Positions 8,636 through 16,800 of a stretch of 62,500 bases of DNA are shown piece after piece. The position numbers and the translations under genes are program-made. Origin of the DNA: Symbiodinium natans (taxonomy: Eukaryota; Sar; Dinophyceae; Suessiales; Symbiodiniaceae); NCBI GenBank assembly GCA_905221605.1, contig CAJNDS010000682.1, forward strand, positions 1 to 62,500. Reading direction: 5' to 3'. How positions within the stretch are numbered: the stretch's first letter is position 1; each line of letters opens with the position of its first letter. Under the pieces are notes generated by a model. That model had not been told where the DNA came from, ran no database searches, and saw nothing but the letters and a program-made list of their open reading frames with translations.

Positions 8636-11000
8636 TTACTCGACTGACGCAGGCTCACCTTTTGACGCACCTTTACCAAAGTTGTACTTGGCTCGGAAGG
8701 CTGAATCCTCCCGTTCCTGCTGTGCCTCATCCACTGTGCCTTCATCTGTAGGAGGGCTACCAATGTCCCCATCCTCGTCACCAGCTTTTTGGCTGTTCTC
8801 TGGCTCAGTTGGACCTCTTTCTGGCCACCCATCACCATGACGACGATGCTCATAGGGGCACTCGCTTCCATTGCGACACCTCCCTTGGTTGAAGAATTTG
8901 CACAGCTTGCTGTACCCTGGTGACACAGTTCTTGGCGTCATGTGAACCTTTCTACACTGATCCAGGTCCATGTAGGCTTCCATTGGTTTGTTCTCCTTCA
9001 CACTCATAGATTCAACTGCACCATCAAGCTCTTGCAAAAACCGTTTGGTATCCAACCAGAGCGCATTCCAAAGTTCATCTCCGCCTTGGCTTAACAACAT
9101 TGCCACCGCTTCACCTACGACCGGTTCACTATATCTCCTTTTTTTACGTGCCAGGTCGTAGAGCGCGTTGTGGTACTGCTTCCGGGAAAATGTTGTTATT
9201 TCTTCCAAGCCTGCACATTCTGTACCATCGGGCTCCCAACCATCACTTCGCAAGATGTTGCATGCATGCCGAGCTTCATTGTCCATTAATGCATGATCTG
9301 CAACAAACTCCATAACCTCATCCATTTGACGACTCAGCAACATCCCAGTGATTTTGCCCAAATAAGCCTTATCAGCTTTTGCATCCTCCAGGAGTGCTCT
9401 ATAGATCTTCTCTCCGTAGAGTTGTTTTTGAGAGGATTCCTCTTGTTCTTCTGAGGACAACCCCTGATCAGCAAACCACTCATCGGATTGCCATTCTTCC
9501 AATTTCCAGTCCCATTGACCGTTGGAATCTTGGTACCATTGACCAGCACACCATGAATCTTCCCACCATGTACCCCAGCCGCTGTCTTTCCATTTGCGCA
9601 GCGTTGAAGAAGAGTCCTCCACGTCCTCTTCCAAAACCAGGTAGGAATCTAAGATCACAGTGCCATCATCTTCCACCCTCTTCACTGCTGCATTGACAGT
9701 GTCACCAATTTTGAAAGAAGGTGTATTTTTCCCTTCTGCAGGAATCAGCACATTCACATCACCGTGGTCGAAAAAGGCTCCATGTACATTGATGTAGCGC
9801 ACCAGACCAGTGATCATATCTCCCGCTTGATAACAATGCTTCCCAGGTGTAACCAAGGCTCCCTCATTGGGCACTTCCTTTGTTTGTTCTTCAGAAACCA
9901 CCTCCTTTTCATCGGCTTCTGGAACATCCCTTGCTTCCACCTTTGGGCCAAGCTGCTCGTCCTGCTCCTGCACGAGTCCCACAAGATCATCCACCTTGTG
10001 CTCCAAGGATTCAGGACCATCTTCTTTTCCAGCCAACGGCTTTGCCTCATCTGTTACAGTTTGCTCGGTGTCGACTTCCGGCAAGCTCTCAGACGGCAAT
10101 ACCTCCCCTTTCCTGGGAGTGGACCCACCATTGGAGTCCTTTGTCAAACCATCTGCAGCAGGCAAATTTTCTTCCACTGCAGGGTTGTTTGATTGGTCAT
10201 CCACGGCAGGCACATTTTCTTCCACCGCAGGCTCCTTTGGTTCCATGGTTTCCAAAAGAGAATCATCACCATCATTGGCCACAGCTGCCACATTGGCTCC
10301 GGTGTAGCCTTCATCATTCTGTTCCTCGCCACCAACTTCAGGCTGCACTAGTGCGTCCACCTGTGAGCCTCCATCGTCGGCTACTACGGAGACCTGCGCC
10401 CCATTGTTGCAGTCGTCCGCGGAACATAAAACCACATGCGCCTCAACCCGTGCCTCTTCTGCACTCCAGGTACTATCTGGCACATTTGCCCGCGCTTCAT
10501 TGGTGCTCCAGGCTTCCTCATTCTTTCCTGGCAAACCAACTGCACCTCCAGCTTTACCAGAAGCCTCATTTTTCCCTTGAATGGTGGAATTCCCGGCACC
10601 AGACGGAGAAACCTCCTCAGTCGTAATACACAACCTCTTTCCTCCATCATCCTCATCCTCAGGACCAATCTGCTGAATGCCAGATACCTCCTCCACCATT
10701 GGCTCCTCTGTAGCCGACGCAGTGTTCACCTTCGCATCATGAATTTTATCCTCTGGATCCATAGATTTCACCGCTGCGTCACCCTCAGAAAGTGCTTTAT
10801 TTTCTTCCCGATCCAGGTGTTCTCCAGCCATGTCTGTTCGGACTCCAGAAATTCCTTCCTCATCAGGGGAACCCGAGGTTTGGGCGTCGCCACCACCCAT
10901 AAAACCGCTATCCCCAATAGTAGAGGAAAATTCCTTTTGTACACTATTTACACTACCCTGCCAGGCTCTGACGGACTCAGAAGACGGCCTCGACGTCATA
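8636..11000 (-). CDS. Coding-chain segment B: S1, tandem MLLE-like and CCCH domains
   Basis: The frame is open from 11158 (840 codons), but its first about 55 codons overlap segment A, where A is clearly the coding frame. The real entry is therefore near 10980-11060, via a +1 (or -2) shift. Numbering from 11158, a long acidic Ala/Glu/Asp-rich linker (about 80-430) comes first. An S1 OB-fold (about 439-507; GDMITGLVRYINVHGAFFD … FKIGDTVNAAVKRV) binds RNA in known families. A Trp-rich patch follows at 527-561. MLLE/PABC-like module 1 (about 577-637) has the hallmark GKITGMLLS. Module 2 (about 661-718) has EAVAMLLS. A CCCH finger is C753-x7-C761-x5-C767-x3-H771. MLLE domains are known from poly(A)-binding protein and UBR5, where they bind PAM2 peptides. 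It ends with TAA at 8636. Confidence 0.82.
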
Positions 11001-11849
11001 GAACCCAGTTCCAGCAGCGGGATAGAAACCTTGTTCTTCCTTCCCCGAAACAGTAGCCCGTCCATCTGCCATCGCCTCTCCAGCAGTGTTAATAAACCCT
11101 TCCGGGCATTCCCATTGACTCCTCTGAGTGGCAATATTGTAATAGCACGGTCGACCATCTTGGAAATGCATCTCCCATTCAGAATCCACCATAGGAGCTT
11201 CGCTTCCCTTCAGGAAGGCATCTGCTTCCAGCCGCAATTGCTCCAGTTGAGCGTTCTCTTGTTCACGCTCCTCCTGAAGAACGGCCTCCAGCTCCAAAAT
11301 CTCATCTGGATGCATCTCCATCACTTCCTGTGGCTCCTGTACCATCTTTCCAGCTGAACCACTTGAAGAAAGAAGGTCACCACCGTCCCCACTACTTGGT
11401 CCATCGGAAATCTTGTTCTTTGTCTTCTCCAATGGCGCCACCTCACCACTCAGTTCAGTCTGCGTTTCTTGACTGACCATTCTCCCACTTGAAGACGAAG
11501 ACGACGCCGTAGGAAAGCCGTGCTTCAGCATCAAACGCAACACCGTCGCTTCCAGCTCTACATCCACACCACCAGTCTCATCCCAGGGCCTTTTTTCTCC
11601 AGGTTTTGGTGATACAGAAACAGCTCGTCCTTCACCTTCAGCATTTTCCACCATATCCGCATTGGGATCCATGCCCTCATTGGGGTCTCCAGCAACTAAC
11701 GTTCCCTCCAGTTGTCCTTCTGCAGTACCAGGCATTTCTTCTTCCAGCGCCGCTTCTCCAACCTGAGAACTAGTTGCACCACTATCCACTCCGCTGTCAC
11801 TTTTGTCACCATGCGCAGAGGGCTGAAGCCATTTTTTGGGCGAAGGCAT
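10977..11849 (-). CDS. Coding-chain segment A: N-terminus with coiled coil and WW domain
   Basis: This starts at the first ATG of the element (11849). An in-frame TGA lies two codons upstream and a purine is at -3, and the start is 54 nt downstream of the primer-binding site. So this is the likely translation start of the element. It has 290 codons to TGA at 10977. Residues 1-170 are low-complexity, acidic and Ser-rich. About 181-211 is a Glu/Leu/Gln coiled coil. Residues about 222-251 are a WW domain with W225, the aromatic pair Y236-Y237, W246 and P249 in normal spacing; such domains bind proline-rich peptides and occur in splicing and transcription factors. Downstream of the WW the frame runs out after about 40 codons, and coding continues in segment B. 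Confidence 0.82.
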   Translation of the reverse strand: MPSPKKWLQPSAHGDKSDSGVDSGATSSQVGEAALEEEMPGTAEGQLEGTLVAGDPNEGMDPNADMVENAEGEGRAVSVSPKPGEKRPWDETGGVDVELEATVLRLMLKHGFPTASSSSSSGRMVSQETQTELSGEVAPLEKTKNKISDGPSSGDGGDLLSSSGSAGKMVQEPQEVMEMHPDEILELEAVLQEEREQENAQLEQLRLEADAFLKGSEAPMVDSEWEMHFQDGRPCYYNIATQRSQWECPEGFINTAGEAMADGRATVSGKEEQGFYPAAGTGFYDVEAVF

Positions 11850-11903
11850 TGCTTCTCAACCCAAATTCTTGACAAGAACACTTAACCGCAGGGAACCTAA
11901 TTT
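11850..11903 (-). other. Leader between primer-binding site and first ATG
   Basis: A 54-nt untranslated leader in element orientation, with no upstream ATG in frame. An in-frame TGA sits directly before GAA GCA ATG. Confidence 0.7.
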
Positions 11904-11915
11904 GGGCTCATAACC
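11904..11915 (-). promoter_or_regulatory. Primer-binding site for half initiator tRNA-Met
   Basis: Directly adjoining the 5' LTR, the element strand reads GGTTATGAGCCC. Its complement, GGGCTCATAACC, is the anticodon stem-loop of yeast-type initiator tRNA-Met as I know it, with the CAT anticodon in the middle. Copia and Ty5 prime reverse transcription from this internal part of a cleaved initiator tRNA rather than from the tRNA 3' end. The position and the 12-nt match make this a good candidate. Pairing weakens beyond it (AAATTAGG). Confidence 0.75.
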
Positions 11916-12183
11916 TACGGGGGGCAACCGAAAGGGGAAAAGGAAGAGTCTCAACCCTTGGCTGCCTAGATGTACTCCCTGAACCGAAACACACACTAAG
12001 AGGATTAAGGTTTACCACAAGGAGAGGGAGAGGAAACCACAGGTTCCTACAACCCAACCCCAGGCACACAAAGCTTTTTTCGGACTGGCGCTCGGCCATC
12101 CTTGAGCCAAGTATTATCGGGCGCATTGACCCCTTTTCCTTCAAACCCCAACACAATTCCTGAATACAAACTGCAGCTCCGCA
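11916..12183 (-). repeat. 5' LTR (268 bp)
   Basis: Direct repeat of 3342-3609, 266 of 268 identical. It begins TGCGGAGCTG and ends CCCCCCGTA in element orientation. As the upstream LTR it should carry the promoter. I see no clear TATA box. The spliced-leader-like 10-mer lies at 12101-12110. Confidence 0.93.
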
Positions 12184-12188
12184 CCCTA
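12184..12188. repeat. Candidate target-site duplication, right copy (CCCTA)
   Basis: Matches 3337-3341. It is the first five bases after the element and also the start of a CCCTAAA array. Confidence 0.6.
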
Positions 12189-12251
12189 AACCCTAAACCC
12201 TAAACCCTAAACCCTAAACCCTAAACCCTAAACCCTAAACCCTAAACCCTT
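12184..12251. repeat. Interstitial telomere-type array flanking the LTR element (right)
   Basis: About nine perfect CCCTAAA units in the same orientation as the array on the left side of the element. Together they form one array split by the insertion. Confidence 0.95.
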
Positions 12252-13106
12252 CAACGAGGAACCTCGGAGCCTCCGTTCTAGCGTCTCTAGGTTGCGTTGT
12301 AGAACCTGGAGAATACAGGGCAGGGGTCCTAACCCTGCAAAAGGGTTTAGGGTTTAGGGCTTAGGGGTTGCCGGGCTTTGGGCTCAGAACTTACAAAAAC
12401 ACCTCTCAAGGGCCTTAATCCCTGAAGGAGGCCACCTCACCCCCCGAAGTGCGGCCTGAGAAGCCCTAAAGCGCCTTGGACCTTCAACCCTAAGCCCTAA
12501 ACGGCCCGAAACCCTAAACCCTAGCTAGGCACCTCTTGTCTGGCAAATCCCAGAGCCAAGCCGCTTCAGCTTCCTGTTTGGTCGCAGCTCCAGAGCCATC
12601 GGCTCGCCAGTCTGCGGAGACACCTGGTTTAGGGTTGTGGGGTTTAGGGGTTTAGGCGGCATACGGTTTTGGGGTTTCGGGGATAGGGGTTGAGGGTTTA
12701 GGGTTTCAGGGTTCAGGGTTGAGGGTTTACAGAAACTCTTTCGGGCTTGTGTTTCGGGTTTACAGAAACTCTAGAGGGTATGTGTTCGGGGTTTCGACCG
12801 GGCTTTGGCGAGTTTTTTGCTTTGCTTCCGGCGTCTTTTTTTTGACGAGTGTTTGGTTTGGCTTTGCTGGGTGGGTTTGGACTCGGTAGACGTGGGTCTT
12901 GACGAGCCTTTTTATACCCTAAACCCTAAACCCTAAGCCCTAAACCCGTTTGCTTTTGGGCGGCTGTTGGTTGGGTTTTGACCGGTAGCCGGTGCTTCAG
13001 GGGCTTTCCGGGGCCTCTTGGGGCCCTGTGTGTCCACGCTGGGCCTTTGTGTCAACCCTGGGCCTGTGGGATTCATTTGCTTCAGCTCGGCTAGACAAAC
13101 AACTGC
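12252..13106. other. Telomere-like mosaic with short unique segments
   Basis: Degenerate TTTAGGG words (12340-12370, 12625-12735) and short CCCTAAA runs (12488-12525, 12918-12948). A G/T-rich stretch (12760-13060) shows weak internal repetition (cgggctttg, gggtttacagaaactct twice at 12725-12775). The snippet at 12529-12625 is annotated separately. No intact gene. Confidence 0.6.
12529..12625 (-). pseudogene. Captured coding-like snippet
   Basis: A GC-rich segment between telomere-type words. On the minus strand one frame is open throughout and reads as a normal soluble protein sequence (…GAATKQEAEAAWLWDLPDK…), with no start or stop. The family is not recognised. I infer an exon fragment from elsewhere in the genome. 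Confidence 0.4.
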
Positions 13107-13206
13107 CTAAACCCTAAACCCTAAACCCTAAACCCTAAACCCTAAACCCTAAACCTTAAACCCTAAACCCTAAACCCTAAACCCTAAACCCTAAACCCTA
13201 AACCCT
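13107..13206. repeat. Interstitial telomere-type array (CCCTAAA)n
   Basis: About 14 units in C-rich orientation with one CCTTAAA variant. Confidence 0.95.
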
Positions 13207-13305
13207 GGCTCTGCTACCACATGCAAGTTACACCTCTCCCGGACTTGAGGGCTTAGGGTTTTTTGGGGCAGTGAAGCCTCAAACCCTCAGCCCTTGTAGC
13301 CCTCA

Positions 13306-13393
13306 ACAGTCTGGCCACCTCATTCTTCTTCAGCCACTGGCGGATCTCCTCGTCTTCGTAGTTGAAGCCGTCGGGGGCCGTGACTGGCTCCTG
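13306..13393 (-). pseudogene. U-box domain fragment
   Basis: On the minus strand a 29-codon open stretch reads QEPVTAPDGFNYEDEEIRQW and continues LKKNEVARL. This matches the U-box signature (DPV-x-x-P-x-G-x-x-Y-x-x-x-x-I-x-x-W). U-boxes are E2-binding domains of ubiquitin ligases, normally about 70 residues, so less than half is present. Telomere-type repeats lie on both sides and there is no start codon, so this is a gene fragment inserted in repeats rather than a gene. Confidence 0.65.
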
Positions 13394-13396
13394 CGT

Positions 13397-13522
13397 TTAG
13401 GGCTTAGGGCTTAGGGCTTAGGGCTTGGGGCTTGGGGCTTAGGGTTTAGGGTTTAGGGTTTAGGGTTTGGGGCTTGGGGCTTGGGGCTTGGGGTTTGGGG
13501 TTTGGGGTTTGGGGTTTGGGGT
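13397..13522. repeat. Degenerate G-rich telomere-like array
   Basis: Tandem (TTAGGGC), (TTTAGGG) and (TTTGGGG) words in G-rich orientation. Variants are grouped in blocks, not mixed. Confidence 0.9.
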
Positions 13523-14195
13523 TGTTCTCAGGATGTGGGCCTCTCAGTTTGGGGGGGCCTGATCAGTGCAGGTTCCCTGAACCCTGAACTCTAAATCATG
13601 ACCTGCCCGAACTCCTCCAACCCTAAACCCTAAACCCTAAACCCTAAACCCTAAACCCTAAACCCACAATCCTCAGGAAGCTTTCATCTTGCCGGCTTGG
13701 CCGGAAATATGTCAACACCTCGCAACCCAGGGCAACCCGCAGCTTGAGGGGAATGCCTGGTTTAAGCCAGCCAGAACGCCTGTAAACACTAAACCCTAAA
13801 CATGTCCAGAAGTTCAGAAGTCCGGGCCGATAAGCCCCAAACCTCAAACCCTCAAACCCTCAAACCCTCAAACCCTGAAACCCTGAAACCCTCAAACCCC
13901 AAACCCTAAACCCTGAGCCGTTGCAGCCTCAAGCCTCCTCAACACCCTAAGCCCTAAACCGAAGCGTGAAGACCTCTCTCCAGCCCTGCAGCGCGCAGAA
14001 CCAGTGAACCCAACCCTCCACCCTAGGGGGTTTAGGGTTTAGGACAGCAAACGCCCGAAACTCTTCAGCCCTAAGCCCAAAGAGGCGTGGACCCTAAAGC
14101 AACTCCCCCAAAACCTTGACACCTTAAACCCTCGGGTTTAGGGTTGTAGGGGTTTCCCCCCAAACTCTACTGCCTAGAAGGGTTCAGGGTTTAGG
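13523..14195. other. Telomere-like mosaic, no gene
   Basis: CCCTAAA run at 13620-13665, CCCTCAA / CCCTGAA runs at 13842-13905, and short unique GC-rich stretches between. The open frame over 13644-13847 (-) has no recognisable motif. Confidence 0.6.
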
Positions 14196-14312
<117 letters not shown>

Positions 14313-14740
14313 AAACCCCAAACCAAAACAGCAGCCTTCATGGGAAAGGCCCTGATTGGGCAGAGGAAATCGGTAACTTCAGGATGCTCCAAGGCCACCT
14401 CAGGGTGCTCCACAGCGGTAGGGAACCCAATATGTTGGGGGTTTAGGGTTTAGGGCTTGGGGTTAGGGTTTAGGGTTTGGGGTTTAGGGTTTAGGGCTTG
14501 GGGTTTGAGGTTTAGGGGCTAGGGTTTGGGGTTTCGGGATTGGGGTTTGCTTAGGGTTTGGAGTCTGAGTTCAGGGCTTGGAGTTTAGGGCTTGGGGTTT
14601 GGGGCTTAGGATGGTGTAGCGTTTGGGGGTTCAAGGGTTTAGCATAACTGAACACCGGGACCATGTACGAGTAACTGCCCTAAGAAAGAACCTAAACCAT
14701 AAGCCCTGGCGTCATCCAGGAACCCTAGCCTCATCGACCC
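14313..14740. other. Unique snippet and degenerate G-rich telomere-like words
   Basis: 14320-14430 is unique, with a short internal repeat (caggatgctcca / cagggtgctcca). 14436-14640 is degenerate TTTAGGG/TTTGGGG. Nothing further is supported. Confidence 0.6.
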
Positions 14741-14846
14741 TAAACCCTAAACCCTAAACCCTAAACCCTAAACCCTAAACCCTAAACCCTAAACCCTAAA
14801 CCCTAAACCCTAGACCCTAAACCCTAAACCCTAAACCCTAAACCTC
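14741..14846. repeat. Interstitial telomere-type array (CCCTAAA)n
   Basis: About 15 units, one with CCCTAGA. It faces the TTTAGGG array at 14972-15040 across a 125-bp GC-rich segment. Confidence 0.95.
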
Positions 14847-14971
14847 AAGGTGCCTCCTGCCAAAACTCCAAGATCTGCGACGCTTCCATCACTTTCCGTG
14901 CCGCGCGGGAGGGCTCTGGAAGCGCTTTGAGCTGGGAGTGTCTGCGAAGAAAGGGCGCTGAGGGCCCTAAA
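14847..14971 (-). pseudogene. Captured coding-like snippet between facing telomere-type arrays
   Basis: A GC-rich segment with (CCCTAAA)n on its left and (TTTAGGG)n on its right, the orientation that telomeres of a tiny linear molecule would have. The minus strand is open in one frame (…FLRRHSQLKALPEPSRAARK… VMEASQILEFWQEAP). The family is not recognised. Confidence 0.4.
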
Positions 14972-15040
14972 TGCGGTTTAGGGTTTAGGGTTTAGGGTTT
15001 AGGGTTTAGGGTTTAGGGTTTAGGGTTTAGGGTTTAGGGT
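14972..15040. repeat. Interstitial telomere-type array (TTTAGGG)n
   Basis: About ten perfect units in G-rich orientation. Confidence 0.95.
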
Positions 15041-16015
15041 AGACCCTGAGCACTAGCCCCTTGGGTTTAACTGTTGAGCTTAGTTTCAGAGGTTAAGCCG
15101 CTACCAGTTCTCTACCCTTGTCATATCTTCCTCTATAGGCCCAACATACTAACCTCCGTCTGCAAGTCCCCCAGACGCCGAGCACCACCCAAACCCTAAA
15201 CCCTCAACCCTCAACCCTTGAACCCCAAACGCCAAACCCTAAACCCCAAACCCCCTGAACCCTGAACCCCCTGAACCCAGAGCCCTAAACCCTAGACCCG
15301 AAAAGTCTGAGGCCTTTGTTTATCCTTGGCCTTGTTCTCTCGCCTCATACCTTACGCCGCAGCGCTCTTCTAATCCCTGAAGCCAGGCCCTAATTCAGGC
15401 CCTCACCTACACCCGGGCAGTGTCCAAGCTGGGCTGCTTTTACGGAACTGACATTGGGTATATGCATGGATGGAAAGTGAATATTACGTTAACCCTAAAC
15501 CCTAAACCCTAAATCCTAAACCCTAAACCCTAAACCCCCAGAAAGCTCAACACCCTCAGGGTTCCTTGCGGCTCTTTGGGCTTCTGGGGGTTTAGGGTTT
15601 AGGGTTTAGGGTTTAGGGTTTAGGGTTTAGGGTTTAGGGTTTGTAGGGCTTCTAGGACTTCTGGCATGCTCGGTGTTCTTAGGCTTTGGGGTTACTTTTT
15701 TGGGAGGGTTTAGGGTTTACGGTTTAGGGTTTAGGGTTTAGGGCTTTAGGGGTTTAGGGTATTGGGTTTAGGCTAGCAGCTGGAGAGCTTCTCAGGAAAA
15801 AATTGGCTAAGGGCCGTAGGGCTACAGGTTGATAAGGCTTCCATCTTGTATGAGCCCAAGCAAAGCAACTGGCCCAATCTGCCCAGAAGAGCTGAAGAGT
15901 CGGCGACGCAGGAAAGCACCCTAAACCCTAAACCCTAAACCCTGAATCCTAAACCAGAAACCCCAAACCCTAACCCTAAAACCTAAAACTAAACCGTAAA
16001 CCGTAAACCCCGAAC
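15041..16015. other. Telomere-like mosaic with unique snippets
   Basis: CCCTAAA runs at 15195-15295, 15489-15540 and 15920-15960. TTTAGGG arrays at 15588-15645 and 15705-15770. Unique stretches at 15041-15190, 15296-15485 and 15775-15915 show no recognisable gene. Confidence 0.65.
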
Positions 16016-16302
16016 CCTAACTAAACCTAAACCCTTTGCCCTCAGACCCCGAACCCCCCCCCCCCCCCAAACCCAAGTTCGAGGCGCTGGCTCTTCTAAA
16101 CCCTAAACCCGAAACCCTAAACGGCTCTCCTTGTGCCCTTCGTAAACAACTCTGTACATCGTGGTCCCTTTTCGAGCTCTGCCAGAAGGCATATGGGGCT
16201 TGGAGTTTAGAGGTTCCGGGGTTTAGGAGCTCGGCATTGGTTGGAGTTTGGGAGGCCATCTAACTAATTATATAGAATAAATATCAATAAAAGATAGATA
16301 TC

Positions 16303-16334
<32 letters not shown>

Positions 16335-16345
16335 ATATTGTGGGG
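16016..16345. other. Unique segment, C10 tract and (TA)n
   Basis: It has a poly-C tract at about 16060-16070 and short open frames on both strands of no recognisable family. An AT-rich stretch with (TA)n follows at 16290-16336, then a GA run (16343-16357). Confidence 0.6.
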
Positions 16346-16604
16346 AGAGAGAGAGATAGGGGGGGTTAACGTAAGGTCCAGGCCTCTAGATTTGGTAACC
16401 GCTTTGCTGTACATCCTGAACCCGAAGCGCTGCACAGACGTTTAGGGTTTAGGGTTTAGGGTGAGAGCCCTTAAGACCCTCTGAAAAAAAACTCTTAAAC
16501 CCAACAAGGGAAAAACTAAAGGATGTTCTAAAGGCCTACCTAGCCCTAAACCCTAAACCCGAAACCCGAAACCCTAAACCCTAAACCCTAAACCCTAAGC
16601 AGAC
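16346..16604. other. Telomere-like mosaic
   Basis: Short TTTAGGG run at 16439-16463 and CCCTAAA/CCCGAAA run at 16544-16600. Between them (16480-16545) is a segment sharing words with 28840-28930 and 39590-39680 (cttaaaccca, gggaa, ggcctacctag), so probably a diverged member of a dispersed repeat. Confidence 0.55.
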
Positions 16605-16685
16605 TTGCAGAGCTCGGGGGACACCAAGGCGCCCGTGGCTTGTGGGCGCTGCCGGGATGACAGCTGCTGGGCCGAGGAAGCCTAG
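16605..16685 (+). pseudogene. Captured 3' coding-like snippet with stop
   Basis: Twenty-six codons, open and ending in TAG, reading LQSSGDTKAPVACGRCRDDS then CWAEEA. It lies directly after a CCCTAAA array. It could be the C-terminal end of a cysteine-containing protein. The family is unknown and it has no start. Confidence 0.35.
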
Positions 16686-16731
16686 AGAGTGCCAACGCAC
16701 GGCCTGGAGGCTTAGAGTTTTCGGGTCGTTT

Positions 16732-16800
16732 AGGGTTTAGGGTTTAGGGTTTAGGGTTTAGGGTTTAGGGTTTAGGGTTTAGGGTTTAGGGGTTTAGGGG
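16732..16800. repeat. Interstitial telomere-type array (TTTAGGG)n
   Basis: Nine or ten perfect units in G-rich orientation. Confidence 0.95.

Larger units (their letters stand above)
3342..12183 (-). mobile_element. LTR retrotransposon, 8.84 kb, no recognisable pol, RNA-binding cargo
   Basis: On the minus strand the order is: 268-bp 5' LTR (11916-12183), primer-binding site (11904-11915), 54-nt leader, coding chain (11849 to 3987), about 360-nt 3' region, polypurine tract (3610-3623), 268-bp 3' LTR (3342-3609), with CCCTA on both outer flanks. The LTRs differ at two sites (3469 vs 12043; 3607 vs 12181), which indicates a recent insertion or recent conversion. LTR termini are TG...TA rather than TG...CA. 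No frame shows protease, integrase, RT or RNase H motifs. The coding chain instead carries WW, S1, MLLE-like and CCCH domains. I infer a non-autonomous LTR element mobilised by a copia/Ty5-like partner. Alternatively it is an autonomous element of a very divergent kind. The structural call as an LTR element is strong; family assignment is inference from the primer site and duplication length. Confidence 0.9.

Noticed and set aside
8233-8871. 212-codon minus-strand frame spanning the B/C boundary
   Set aside because: Shadow of segments B and C: it destroys the CCCH fingers and has no domain. The real frames on either side are clear.
9867-10626. Plus-strand frames of 146-248 codons opposite segment B
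   Set aside because: They lie antisense to the low-complexity acidic linker of B, with Pro/His/Leu or Ser/Thr bias from reverse complement and no motif.
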